A stretch of DNA of 64,000 nt from the NCBI GenBank assembly GCA_034336665.1, contig JAPFBE010000002.1, forward strand, positions 79,366,905-79,430,904, written 5' to 3'. Source of the DNA: Luscinia megarhynchos (lineage: Eukaryota > Chordata > Aves > Passeriformes > Turdidae). Made by a program: the position numbers and the translations under genes. Below are positions 51,986 through 64,000 of the stretch, piece after piece (the first letter of the stretch is position 1; every line of letters starts with the position of its first letter). The notes under the pieces are model-generated. The model did not search any database. It was not told the DNA's origin and saw only the letters and a list, made by a program, of their open reading frames with translations.

Positions 51986-52406
51986 GTGAGTGCGGGGCAG
52001 AGGGCACGGCACGGGACGGGACGGGACGGGACGAGGGCGGCAGCCTCGGCTCCGGCAGCCGAGCGCGGGGCATCGCCGTCCGCGGGGCACCGGGCTGGCT
52101 CGGGGGCATCTGTTGATAGCTGAGCGGTCTGCAAACGGCTGGCACCATTCCGTAAGGAAAAGAAAGAGAGAAGCCCCCCACTCAACCCTAGCAAACAGAA
52201 ATACCCAAAGCCCCAAACAGCCCCACGAAGCCTAGAGGACCACCCTGCCGGAGCGGAGAGCCCTGCCGCCCTCCAGCGAAGCTCGGCCGAAGTTTGCCGC
52301 AAGGACCCAGGCGCCAGCCGGCCCCGGAGCCCCCCCGGTGCCTCTCTCCCTGCCTCTCCGGAGGAGGGGCGGCTGCCCGGCGCCCGAGGGGCCGCGGCGC
52401 GGGGCC

Positions 52407-52514
52407 GGGGCCGGGCTGAGGAGCGGGGCCGGGCTGAGGAGCGGAGCCGGGTCCGGCAGCGGGGCTGGGTTGAGGAGCGGGGCCGGCTCCGGCAGCGGGG
52501 CTGTGTCCGGGAGC
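52407..52514. repeat. 18-bp G-rich minisatellite, 6 copies, in intron 1
   Basis: Six consecutive 18-bp units start at 52407, 52425, 52443, 52461, 52479 and 52497. The first two are identical (GGGGCCGGGCTGAGGAGC) and the others vary mainly in the second half (CTGAGGAGC against TCCGGCAGC). The unit is a multiple of three and stop-free, so it gives repetitive open frames on both strands that I do not regard as coding. The repeated GGGG and GGG runs could form G-quadruplexes. Confidence 0.93.
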
Positions 52515-55500
52515 GGGACTTGCTCCCATCCCGGGCCGCCCCGTGTGCGAGCGGCCGCCCGAGGAGATCGCCGCGTTCCCGGCTTCGCGGGCGCTGAGGC
52601 GGCAGCGCCCCTTGCACCGCAGCCCCGGTGCCGAGCCTGCCGCGGACCCGGCCGGCCCTTCCCCTGGGAATTGCCGAGGTGCTCGGGATAATGCTGCTGT
52701 TTACACTTTTTCCGCGCCACCAGTGTATTCGCTAACCGGGCCCTGTGCTTAATGCAATTAGCTCTGTTGCCGGGATTTGTACCTCTGGGAAAGCGTCTCT
52801 CCGGCGAACCTCGCACCCTTTCGTGGCAGGAGCCGGCGAGGAGCGGCCGGAGGGTTTTGGTCTTTGCGTCTGTGGATCTGAGACTGTCGTGAGGGAGGGG
52901 GTATACAGATGACACTGATGCAGTGTTTGGGCAAATGTTAGGAAATGATAAATTGAAGTTTCAATATGAAATTAAAAAAAACCCATGACAATTTAATCCA
53001 ATTAAAATGAGCCGCTTCACTGAACTAAATAATGTAACTAGCTTGGGTTAATTTTTGAAGTTCTCTAGCTGTTGTGTGAATTAGCCAAGTCATAGCCTTC
53101 GTGAAATCTGGCTCATCATTACGGATTTCTAAGGATACAATTGTAAAACGCTTTTCTTAAAGACTGGTTAAAAAAGGGTTGGGTAGAGCACAGACCCTTG
53201 TTTCCACTAAGTATAACTGTGCTGTAGAAACACCCTTGGCTAATGAGGTACAATATACTTTAATTTTATAGAAACGCTGGTAGTGCGAAGTTCTCCAGCG
53301 GAGTACTATTAAACTGCCACAGTAATTAGTGAAGTATTAAGTTTGATGGGTTTTTGCCGTAGGATGAACACACCGTGGCAGTGTGAGTGGGTTGTTGGGG
53401 CTTATCTGGGGCGGTGTGGTTCAGGGGGCAGTGGGGGGAGCCTGCCTGGCTCTGCTGCAGCGCCCTTACTGCTGCCAGAAAGTTCAGGGACTGGAAAAGT
53501 AAAAGGAGGTTGGTCTTTTTCCTTTTCTTTCACCTCCCTTCTTTTTCCTTTAACTGTGCCTGGCAGCAGCTTTATGGTCCCTTAAGATAGGATTTTGTAG
53601 ACCAGTCTCTGGGAAAAGACAGATGCCAAATCTGTCTCCTCTGAAAAAGTCTGTCCTTGTCATAAGAGGAATTCTATATGGATGCTTAAAAAACCCTCCC
53701 AGCTCTCCAGACTACTGTCAAATGGATTTAGCTCTAAATTTCTTTGTGTTTTTAGATTCTACTATTTATTATTATTCAAGCAAAACAATAAGGTAAAAAT
53801 CTCATTTTTGATGAAGTAAATTATCCATGAGTTTTTTGAGCAGAGGAGGGGGAGGCTGCAGCAGATTTGATTTTTTAAAGCAATGACTTCCCCGTGTTGG
53901 ATCCACATAACCAACACTTTTATTGGATGTGCCAAGGAGATTTTAGCAGTGTGTTAGGAATATCCTGGAAGTGAGACCTGCCACTGAGCCCACGGGGGTG
54001 GTTTGTGGGTGCTGGATGCGTGCTCTGTGTGCCATGGGCTGTCACACCGCAGCTGTGCTCTGCTGTGCCGTGCCTGCTTCCCCAGGGAGCAGCTGCTTCA
54101 GGACAGGGCTGTGATGGAGAGGCTGAGAGGAGCCCAGCCTGCTCCTGCCAGCCTGCACATGGTGGCAAGCATCACCACACCAAGGCTGGTGGATTGCAGC
54201 TGGGGCTTGTGAGGGTTTGCTGCCATCAGCACAGTGTGCAGTGAGACATCAGGTTACAGTGGGGTCTGGTAACCTCTGTGGGTCTGGAAGGACACGGGGG
54301 ATTGGCCCAGACTTGGCTGAATGGCAAAAAATGTGCTTTCTAGCTACCTTGAAAGTTTCTTGTTTTGATTATAAGAGAGGGAAGGACACTGACATGAAAC
54401 TGCTGGAAAGAAAGGGAAAACTGAATGAGTGAGAGGCCTGATGCGCCTTTTAAAAGGTTGAGCCCTTGAGCCCAGTCCTGAGGATGCTGGGAGCCAGCTT
54501 TTGCTGATTTTAATAGCACCAGAGAGCAGTGCCAAGTATCCAGCTGTAGTTGTCAGCTCCCATTCGGAAGAGGCTCTAAACCTTTCCGCTTCGTTCTAGT
54601 TTGCAGCAGTGGGACGAATGGTTTTCCAGAGCTTGTGTGACGGTCTGATCCTCTCTGCATGCCCAAGTGCACACTGAGAAACTTTGCTGGCTAGCAGGTT
54701 GTGCTGCATACTGCAGTGTTACTGGGCTGCTCTCCTCACAGAAGGTTAAGTCCATGTCTCCCAGGGAAGCTTCTGGAGTCTCGAGGCTGTGGGGCTGGAT
54801 ATGGGACTTTCAGTGAAACAGAGCATTGGGGCATCACCTGAGTGGTCTTTCGGTTTCTTGTGTAAGCATCTGACTGCTGAGTTGTTGGCATAAATATAAT
54901 CATTGAAAGATGTCCAACGGTAATATTTGGTATATTTTTCAGAGGTATTTAATATTTGAGAAGCACGATGCTGTAATTTTCCTACATTGGTTTCTAATGG
55001 TTACTTTGGTTTTGGAATTTGGAAAATTTATAGTGTGTTGGAGAGGAGGGATTTTTTTTTAAAAAAGGCGGTTAGACTTCAGAGATAGTAATTACAGGAA
55101 AAGAAGGGCTGAAGAGATAGGAGAGAAACACACAGCATATAAATCTAAATACTAGCTATGTGTGTTAAATTTGCTTTGGCAAATAAGTTCCAAAGAGAGG
55201 AGGAAGTCTTTTCAGTCTTGATTTATTTTTACCCACCTCCAATTCACATGTACTTTTCCTTTTCACTGTGGAATTAATAAATGTTCATCCATTGCTTTTT
55301 GTGGTTTGGCATCACATGGAATGTGCCATGGCTGCTTCCCTTGCTCTGACTGAAGTTCTGGGCTCTGCCATCCAACAGCTGCCTGCACCACCATGCACTG
55401 GAAATTCTGGGGAGCTCTGGGGTTTGCCACCAGTCTTGGGTATTACAGCCACCCCTTAGATGGATATTCTCAGGAGCCACTTTCTGGAAATGAGTTTCCC

Positions 55501-58500
55501 TCTAAGGTTAGATTATCATTTAAAAATTAAAGAACAGATGAATCTTGATCCAAGATCAAGCACTGAAGTTCCTCTTTTTAATGTCTTAGCCCTGAGGTCT
55601 GCATTGGAACTGACTTATTATTGAGGCCTAAAGTGCACAGGTATTTTCTCTGCATTTTTTCCTAGATGCTTATCAAGGAAGTAAATGAGAGCATCATCTT
55701 CAGGAACAAGTCAGGACAAATATCTTAGGGTTTGAAGTTGGGTGCTGGGATTGTGGTTCTTGGGCAGATAACACCTCTGTGGTAGGTTTGAGACAGCTAC
55801 TGCAGCTAATGGAATAAAGATGGACTTTGGAGAGTATAGAGTAAGTCTGAAATTTGCTTGGAGGTTTGGTGAATCAAAGTTTCTATACTCCTAAATTAAG
55901 CGTAATCTCAGGATGACAAGATAAAAGCCTAACTTCTTGACTAGTAGAGGTGCAAGTTATGAGAAGTCACTTGTCAAACACACAGCCATGATCTAATTCC
56001 TCTAGGGGGGAGGGCTGGGTGGTGGAGAGCTGCCTGCCGTCCTTGGTGGGGAGCATGGCATTTTGGCAGGGCTTCCTGAGCTTGGGAAGAGCCTGCAGAG
56101 GAGCCAGTCGTTTGCAGAGCTCTCCATTAGCACTGCTCTTTATGGAGAGTTGTCTTATGAAATGTCAAGCAGAGGCACATGGATGGCATTTATTAATTAC
56201 ATTTTCTCACCAAATTGACTTTTGCCATTGAGCAATTTAAACATCTTGCTTATGGCAAAGAATTGCAGGCTTTAGTAAGGCTCAACAGCTGAACAAATAG
56301 CTCTTGTCTAGTTATGGAGAAGTGCTCTTCTGTCTTCTGAATAGATACAACAGACTGATTTTTAACATAAATGTTGTGTTTGAGATGGGCAAGCTTATTT
56401 GAGGCCTCATGTAAGACCCTGCTTGACTCTTGAGTCATAAAGATGCCCTCTGTGCTTCTGCATTTGAGAGAGGATGCACAAATCATGAGCAAGTGATTTG
56501 GTCCGCATTCAAGTTGCTTTGCAATTGGTGTTGTAGGAAGCATGAGAGAATTACTGGAGGCTGTTCTGTGAACAGCTTGTTTGGTTATCTTCAGTTTATG
56601 CTTACAAGATGGTAATAAATTGCTATCTATAATATTTTCAGGACTAGTAATTTTATTCATAGGTTACATGACACTATTCAGTGATTTGGGAACATGATTT
56701 CTCCTGCTCACATTGAAGTATAATTTGCAGTCTCTTGAGTACAGACTGCATTAGTGTTTGACCCTCTGATAATGACAGTTCTCTGTATGTATGTTGTTTC
56801 CTTGATTAGCTCAGCCCTGGGGGATGCTTTCAAAAGCATACTAGATACTTAGGCAGAAATACAGAATACATGTGATCCTCAGAAGTGCTGGAATACTGAT
56901 TGCAGTAGGAGGAAACGTAGCATTTAACAGCCATTTGCAACAAGTGCATTTGTGCTGAGCAAATTAGTTTTGTTGATGTCTCAAGCAGGAGTTTCATTTA
57001 AAGTGAAATAATGACTAATAGGGTGGTGATGAATCTGCAGAAATTGGCTTTGTCCATAGATAGGCTATTAGAGTGTCATATATATAAGCTGTGCTTAACT
57101 AAAGCCTGAGCTGGATGCTCCATCTGAAATCACTATTTTTAGTTTATATATAAACAACTTCTTCAGAAATCTCCCTTCTAAGCTAAATTGCTTTGTTCCC
57201 AAGGTGAATTGATTTGGGGAAGTTCAAATAAAAACCTGTTTGGCTGTGTTTGAGTTGTGAGCATGAAGATAAATACATTTTACTTTCATTAATAGTAAGG
57301 AGACAAAGGGACTTGCAGAAGGTCAGATGGCCTGTGGTACACACAGGCACAGAATCAAAATGTTCAGAAGCCAGCATTGTGATTAACAACCAGAATATAT
57401 TGTCTGTATTTAAATATTATGTTGGCAGACATATTTTGTTCCTGTTTGATTAATCATAATAAAGCATAATTTTCTCAAGTGGTGCTTCCACACTAATGGA
57501 AGTCACTTGTCACCTTTCAGATCAGTATGAAGTGACCCATCCCTGTTATTTGAAGTGTGACTGTGTGGACTGAGAGGGCTGACTCTCACAGAGCTGTAGG
57601 AAGGAGTGCTGCTAAAGTAATATAGCCTGGGAGATGAAGTACTTCCCAGGGAGGAGCTGGGAGCATGACCAGTGTAGCCTCAAGACTAAGGATGTTTCAA
57701 CAGAGAACAAAAATTGCATTCTACTCACTGCCACATGAATGAATAACCTAACCAGGTCTTCCCTCTGCCACCTTTTACAGGATTGCTTCTCATGTGTCTG
57801 CTTCTGTCCTTCCATTAATTATACAAGTAGCAGCAAGCTTTCCTCCTTCTCTGAGCTGAGCTGCATTAATTCCAGCTGTGTTGATTCTTCAATATTTGCA
57901 GGAGTAGCTGGCTGGACACAGTCCCTGGAGGGCACAACCCAGCCTCATGCACTGGGTATCTTTTGGCTTTAAGAGCAGACTCCTGTTTGCTTTTTGGACT
58001 GGAGTCTGCAGAGGAAGCTAGAAATGGGTTTGAATAGATGGTGTATGTTGCAGGCTGCAGAGATGAGCGATGTCCAGGAGACAGATTCCTCCTTTCCCAT
58101 GTTGTTTATTTGTGCTCACTCTGGATGCGGAGATTCCAGAATCAGCGTGTCACTTAAACTGATTACCAGGTGAAAGCATCCACAAAGCCTTTCCATTCAA
58201 ATCCTTTTCAAGTGCAGTTCCATGTTCAAATACATAGTCACTGAGGTGTGACATTTCTGGTGTTCTTATCATTCAAAATGAAAACCTGCAAGGGAAGCAA
58301 AGAGGAAAGGTGAAGGTAGTTCAAAGTAATGGAAAAACACCATATTTAGGACAGCCAGAAATTGAGCTTCCATTGAATATAAATTTGTGACATTGCATAA
58401 ATAAAATAGATATGTCTTAGTCCTGTAAATAATTATAATTAACTTATAATTCCTACTGCAAGGATGTGCATAAGATACTGCTGCTGAGAAGCAAGATTCT

Positions 58501-59382
58501 GACAATTTTTGTGGAAAGGAGATTGCAAAACCTTCAAGTCCTATCCTGTCTGTTGGACTGAATCTTCTCCCAGTTTGGGCACTTGGTCCTTGCCTGTGGT
58601 GGCAGTACAAGCACGAAGGAAAGTGTTTGTCCAGCAAGGAGTGTCTGTGAATAGCATGTGTGAAATTTGGTTGTCCTGGTTCCAGGCTTGTGTAAATGTC
58701 ATTGAGAGAAGGTGTAAACTTCTCAGGAACTGCTGAGGCAGTGTCCAAAGTTAGAAGATTAATGCTTTAGAATAATTGGTAGCTTAAGCATCTGTAGCAT
58801 CTGCAACTCACAAGTCTCCTTCACTATGGTATAACAAGAAAAATGACTAGTTTTGGAGACAGGAAAAGTTATTAAAGTGCCATGTATATATTCTAAGTTC
58901 TTGTCTTTGGTGATTTTCCAGACATGTGCTCTGTGATTATTTCTCATCCATGAAGGATGATTTTTTTTTTTGAATGTGACATCTAAAATGTCATTAAATG
59001 AAACCTCTTGGGGTACTTTTGAAATTATGTGTTCATAAAGACTGTCTTCCACACAGCATTCAGCACTGACCTCTCTCCAGCTGTTGCAGTTCTAGCTTGA
59101 AAGGTCTTCGAAACTTTGTGTGTTTATGTGTTTTTTATAGAACTTTATATCGAGCTCTATTTTACATATATTTTGATTCTTTTATATTGTTGTGTGTGTG
59201 CCTTTCAAGTGTCAGGAAAAGAAATGCCCCACAGAACATGCTTCCCAGTAAAATAAACAGAACAAAAATTCTCCCAAAATCATGTGAATAATTTTCTTGA
59301 CCTGAATTAGTGTGGAAGGAGCAGCCTCTCTGACTTTACTTACCAAGGGAAAAAGTCTTAAACAAAAGGTGTTCTTTTCAAT

Positions 59383-59500
59383 TGTTTTTTTTTTTGTTTT
59401 TTGTTTTGGTTTGTTTGTGTTTGTTTTTGTTTGTTTGTTTTTGTTTTGTTTTTGGTGGGGTTTTTTTGTGTTTGTTGTTGTTGTTGTTTTGTTTTGTTTC
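59383..59500. repeat. T/G-rich low-complexity tract (GTTT/GTTTT)n
   Basis: About 118 bases of T runs separated by single G or short G runs, ending with a GTT trinucleotide stretch and GTTTT units. It is similar in character to the tract at 1249-1453. The Phe/Val-rich open frame here is an artefact. Confidence 0.93.
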
Positions 59501-61370
59501 TTCCCTTGTGATTTAATACAGAAGTTTCATAAATTTTCTCTCATATGTGTGAATTGATCCTCCACAGCTCCCATAGGTGCTTTTGGTTTGATTCTCCAGC
59601 ACAGCCTTTTCTCTACTCTAAAAGCCCTGGTAAGGGGACAGGCATAGTCATCACTGAGTTGCAAAAATTTGGGTCTAAGGAGAAAAACTGGAATAGTGGT
59701 TTGCACAGGTCTGTACCTGACCTGACCAGGCTGGGAGGTCCCACTAGAGCTTCTGTGACCTCAGTGGACCCCTGGCTCAGCAGAAATTACCTGTCTGTGT
59801 TGCAATTGAATGTGCCTTTTAATGGCTTTTGGCAAAATATTTCAGTGGACATGTATGTGTGCTGCTTGGAAGCATGACAGATGTCTCCAGAAATTTCTAG
59901 AGAGTTTGGCAGTGACAAAACCGTCTGGCAAACCATGAGATGCTTTTTGCTGCTTTGGTAGGAGCTGTGGTCCTTCCTGCAGCACAGAGCATCCATTGGT
60001 ATGCAGAGAGGAGGAATGGCACAGAGGTGTTGGAAGAAGGAACAAGTCTGATAACTGATTATAAAGAGATACATTATTTAACAGCCTGAAATAATGAAGA
60101 CTCATGGTTTGTGTTTGGATAATGTTTTGACATCTCAGTATTGCTTGATGGCCTGACTGTGCAGGGTTTGATGGTGAGGAAAGTAGCTTCCCTGGCCTCC
60201 TGTTAAAACAGGTCCTTAAAGTGTGCAGGTGCTGGAGGAGACGGGTCCTTGAAGCTGAGTTGAGTTGTTGTCTCCAGGGGTGCTGCCTCCTGCAGATGTT
60301 TTTCTCTGGTGCTGTTTTGGCCACCCATGCCCTGCTGAGGAGCAGGGCTGTGTCTGCAAGGGGAATCTTTGCCTTTGGTGGGGCTCAGCTCAGTCATAAA
60401 TTGCCTTTCTGCTGCTGTGGAGAGGCAGTGTGCCCATGCCACTGGGCTCTCTGATGGAGGGAACTTCTGAGCTCCGTGACACAGAGCATTTGATCCAGAA
60501 TGGTTCAAGACTCTTAACAGTATGGCTGCCATGAAAATGCCACTTCTTGTCTGTTTCACAGCTGTGGGGCATTAGAAAAGGGAAATTACCTTTCTTTTGT
60601 TTTTGTTTTTACAGTAATTCACAGCCTGAAAAGCTTATTCTGCTCTTGGCTGGTTTGGGTTTTGTGCTTGACTAATGTTGCTTGACCATATCTCTCCCAT
60701 TTAACCAAAAGCTGGTGACTTGGCATATTGATATAGGTCTCTTTTGGTGGACACCTTGAATTCGTCTTCTGCCTGGTGGCATAAACTTAATAGTGATGTA
60801 GATTCTCTTACACTTTTTTTGAGAACCGTGGATGATGTTCTGTAGGTTAAGGAAGTCCTCTGGATTTGTGAATATTTTGTGATGCTACTGACTTCATGTG
60901 CCAGAAAGTATTTAAGTTTTGAGTTTTTTCTTCTAACCTTCTTTGTTTGCACTGAAAGAATTTGGAAGCTTTAGGTTATGGCAAAAAACTCCCTTACTTT
61001 AGGGAAAGAAATGTAGTGGTTCTGTGATGTACAGGTAGTAGTCTCTGTGATGCTTTACCATTTCTTGTTACACCTAAGATCTGTGGCTTGCCTCCGGTTT
61101 ATGTGGGTAAATGTATTTGACTTGAGGAACCTGATGAGGACTGAGGAGTAAACTTCTGGCAGACACTGTCAGTCTTAAAAAAGGTGGGTAGGATCCCTTG
61201 CCATGGAGGTTTTGCTCTACAGACAGAGCTGGCACACTTCCCACGTAGTAAAGTTGCTCACATGGCATTTCTGTATTTGTGATCAGAGATGAGGGGTCCT
61301 AAGGGAGGATTAGCAAGAGTATTTTTGGAGATTTCTCTGTGGCTTCCTAGAGATGCACAGAAAAAGCTAA

Positions 61371-61394
61371 TCTCTCTCTCTCTCTCCCCCTCTC
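61371..61394. repeat. Short (CT)n tract
   Basis: Twenty-four pyrimidine bases, mostly CT dinucleotides with one C5 run. Confidence 0.85.
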
Positions 61395-63373
61395 ATTATT
61401 CAATTCAGCTAATCTAATTGGAAAACCTCCTTAGAGCAGTGTCTGGCAGCTAGCTGTAGCAGCTGTACAATTAGTAGTGTCACCTAACAGGAGTGCAAAA
61501 CAAGGAGCAGTAGGAAACTGGAGTAGGATGTTTCGGTATCTTAACAACCCTCCCAAGGACCAAGCTAGAGTGAATTCATCTGTGAATTTTAAGAGCTTAA
61601 AAACCTTAGGAAGAGTCTGAATTTTTAAAGACTTAAAATTCTGAATGGCTTGCTGAAACAGTTTTGAGGATTAGGCATTGTAGGTCATTTATATTGCTTT
61701 TTTAAAAGAAAATTTGCACAAGCAGGACTGGGTATGGGACTGGTGGGCTCTATTGCTCATTCCTCAGGATGTGAACAGTAAAGTTGAGCAGGGAAGCTCC
61801 AAGCTTGGCTGCTGGACTGTTTTATTTGGGGATAGCCCTGAAGGCCATCAAGAGCAAGAGCTGGCAAGGAGGAGAGCACCAGCCCCATCAGGAGGTGATG
61901 CAGCCATGGCAGTGATGTTCCCTGGTTGCACAGTCCAGGGTGTACCTAGGCACAGGAGGGCAGAGGCAGGTTTGCATTTGAGTCACCAGCTTGGCACTTT
62001 ACAGCCTCACATGGTTAATTACTGTGATGCTAATGCCATTCAGCCATCTCTGTATATTCAGGGAGCACTGAGATAAGAGCATGTGTGGGGCAAGTCATGG
62101 TTTAGCCATCTCTGTGGCATTAGTGGTTATCATATTTGAAATGTGTGACCTGTGGTTACAAAGGATAGCTTTTGGGAGTGCTGTTAACCACGTGGCATAT
62201 GCCAGGGACTGGAAAATCTAGGCTATTTATAATTACCCACAGGTGGAGAGGGAAGCAGTGATGCATGATACCAGTAATAATTATCAGCAGTGTAGAAGTT
62301 CATCTCTTAAGCTGTTTGGTCTAATGCACTAAAAAGTATTTGATCTGAAGTCTGGCACAGCCTTCAAATGGAGCCGTTCAAAGGCGTCCTGACCTAATTC
62401 TGCTGCGAGGTGTGTGAGTCTTTCTCATTCCCCTAATTTCTTGCAGAAGGTTTCAATGATAAGTCTTCATCCTCTACACATGCATATATTTTACTGCAGA
62501 GCTTTTGAATAAAAGCAGCCCTTGCAGGCCAGGTGGTAAATACAGTACTCAGTGTAACAGAGAAAAGATGTTCAGTTTATCAGAGGCATGTCCTCCTGTG
62601 TTTTGCAGTTGTCAGTCAGCTTTCCTTAAGACTTCTTTTTATTTGCTGGATCTTTTTGTGATTAATTGAAGTTCAGTGCTGGCTCTTTACCTGTGAGTAA
62701 AGGCTTCATGTTATGATTGTATTTTAGTGAAAATCTCTAAAATGTAAAGCAGCTTTTATTTAAAAGTTTGCTTCCTTTTCCATGGAAATAAATCATTAAA
62801 TTATAGGGCATTGTCCGTGTAGCTATGTAGATGTATCAATTAAAGCATAAAGCATAAGTGCTTTGACTTTCCTCTGGATAAGTCAAAGCAGATGTAAGAC
62901 ATGTCTTAATGGACTTTCGTCTTCAAAAGAAAATGGGGGGAAAACAGGTTTATTTTTCAACAGTGGCAAAATAGAGTGTACTGCAGGGATGGGCAGTGCT
63001 CTGTGTTTTTGTCTGTGTTGGTGTAGACTGTTTTTATCAGAAGATAAATACGAACAAAGCAACACAAACTGAAGGCTTTTAAATTCTGTCTGACCTGTCA
63101 CTTGTACAATTTCTCATGCCATTATCACCACAGTGGTAGTGTATGACTACCAGTTTCCTACCAGCAATGTTGCTTTTCAGCGTGGGATGTTTTAACTTGT
63201 GCTGGTGATATTTCTGAGCAATGCTGCACAGTACATGGTAACTACAGTACACTTTATTGTAATTTATACCTTGAGTTATTTATTTGCTCTTTTTCTTTGC
63301 AATCTCTTGTGATTCCAACCTCATTAGACTGATTTTTTTCTTTCTTTCCCTCCTGCTGCTTTTGTGCTATCAG

Positions 63374-63382
63374 GCACAAAAG
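63374..63382 (+). CDS. Possible 9-nt microexon (Ala-Gln-Lys) of the same gene
   Basis: A long pyrimidine-rich tract (about 63331-63370) ends in TATCAG at 63373, followed by the nine bases GCACAAAAG and then a good donor AAG|GTAACT at 63383. A branch-like CTGAT lies about 45 bases upstream of the acceptor. Nine bases keep the phase-0 frame set by exon 1, adding Ala-Gln-Lys after the signal peptide. Microexons of this size occur in extracellular and neuronal genes. The alternative is a chance AG followed by GT, or an acceptor used with a donor farther on, so this remains a hypothesis. Confidence 0.3.
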
Positions 63383-64000
63383 GTAACTGTTAGCATTGGC
63401 AGTGCTCTTCAGTCTCATGTTGCAAGTACAGGATCCAAGAGTAGAAGAAAAGGTAGATGAAAAACTGGGCTGGCTCTGGGCTTTTGCCCACTCTCAGGAA
63501 TCCTTCTGCTCACTCAGCTCACAGCAATGAAAAGAGGGAGTGGGGAGGAGTTGGTTGTGAGTGACCAGAGTATTGGCAGAGCTGTTGGCAGGAAGGGGAT
63601 GCTGGACTGCTGACATGTCTTGGCCAGACCTTAATTAAAGGAGAAGCCTGGAGGTGACTGGTTTGGGCTGGAAAAGAGTTGCTGTATCAGGGATGCTAAT
63701 TCCATCTTTGACTCATCAGCTGTGTCCATTCGACAGCACTGGAGCCCACAAACCAAGTGTTTAACCAGACATGGATGATTTGAGCACTGCATCCCTCATC
63801 CCCTTTGCTTTTTGGAAAGTGAGTGTGTGGAGCCAAGTGTTGCAGCTTGGCTCTTCTTTCTGCTCTTTGGATTTTCTTGGAAGACTTCCGAGTTCTCCCT
63901 TCTGACTGCGGAAGGATGGGAATGATGGATGCAAATTGCTCCTCCTCTGATCTATAACCTCACTTCAAAACTTATTTGTGCAAATCACCATTTGTCTGTT

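Larger units (their letters stand above)
51295..52880. promoter_or_regulatory. CpG island promoter of the + strand gene
   Basis: Base composition changes abruptly here from AT-rich to GC-rich with very frequent CpG, and reverts to AT-rich after about 52.9 kb. GC-box-like words (GGGGCGGAGGGAGGGCGG near 51703-51720; AGGGGCGG near 52364) fit Sp/KLF-type promoter input, and no convincing TATA box is seen. Start sites are probably dispersed between about 51.4 and 51.9 kb. No ATG lies between 51487 and 51925, so transcripts starting after 51486 would use the ATG at 51926 first. A start farther upstream would include an out-of-frame ATG at 51484. The stop-poor GC-rich DNA also produces several long spurious frames on both strands. 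Confidence 0.9.
51986..63373 (+). other. Inferred first intron (about 11.4 kb or longer)
   Basis: It begins with the donor GTGAGT at 51986. If the microexon is real, it ends with a strong pyrimidine tract and TATCAG at 63360-63373; otherwise it runs beyond the window. It contains the rest of the CpG island, four ACGGG pentamers at 52011-52030, an 18-bp minisatellite at 52407-52514, a T/G-rich tract at 59383-59500 and a CT tract at 61371-61394. No other exon is evident in the intron. Confidence 0.6.

Noticed and set aside
51271..52116. 281-codon + strand open frame across the CpG island
   Set aside because: Stop codons are rare in GC-rich DNA. The frame differs from that of the signal-peptide exon, crosses its splice donor and shows no domain. 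Composition is the usual Arg/Ala/Gly/Pro of CpG islands.
51667..52617. 316-codon minus-strand open frame in the CpG island
   Set aside because: Antisense to the signal-peptide exon and the 18-bp minisatellite. Its PAPLLSPAPLL-like repeats are the minisatellite read backwards. No start context, splice structure or family resemblance.
1..64000. CRISPR arrays, operons, prophage, tRNA or rRNA genes
   Set aside because: None seen. The avian CR1 copies, CpG island and spliced exon show this is vertebrate nuclear DNA, and no cloverleaf or rRNA sequence was recognised.

Overview
The window looks like a gene-poor stretch of bird nuclear genome, probably a songbird. The diagnostic signal is three CR1 LINE fragments with the 3'-end and reverse-transcriptase C-terminal text typical of avian CR1 (7171-7380 sense; 10519-10585 and 24950-25720 antisense). 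Interspersed repeats are otherwise sparse, and I see no SINE- or L1-like sequence. I see no bacterial or phage-style gene organisation.

Layout. Positions 1-51,290 are AT-rich, non-coding DNA with no recognisable protein-coding exon. They hold the CR1 relics, several simple repeats (a GT/T-rich tract at 1249-1453, an ATCC tetranucleotide array at 10696-10801, a CAAA tract at 32992-33044 and a long pure pyrimidine tract at 45531-45822), a strong short hairpin at 20571-20599, and a few AT-rich stretches dense in homeodomain/POU-type words that could be regulatory. The first ~2 kb may be the 3' UTR or flank of a gene lying to the left, but this is weak.

Positions 51,290-52,880 form a CpG island with the one convincing gene start, on the + strand. 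An ATG at 51926 opens a 20-codon signal-peptide exon that stops at a good GTGAGT donor after 51985. The rest of the window is its first intron, holding an 18-bp G-rich minisatellite at 52407-52514. Near the right edge a strong polypyrimidine tract, CAG acceptor and GTAACT donor bracket a possible in-frame 9-nt microexon (63374-63382). I cannot identify the gene from 20-23 residues. The protein should be secreted or type I membrane. The long upstream desert and long first intron would fit a developmentally regulated gene, but that is inference.

Most open frames in the window are chance frames or stop-poor low-complexity DNA and are not annotated as genes.
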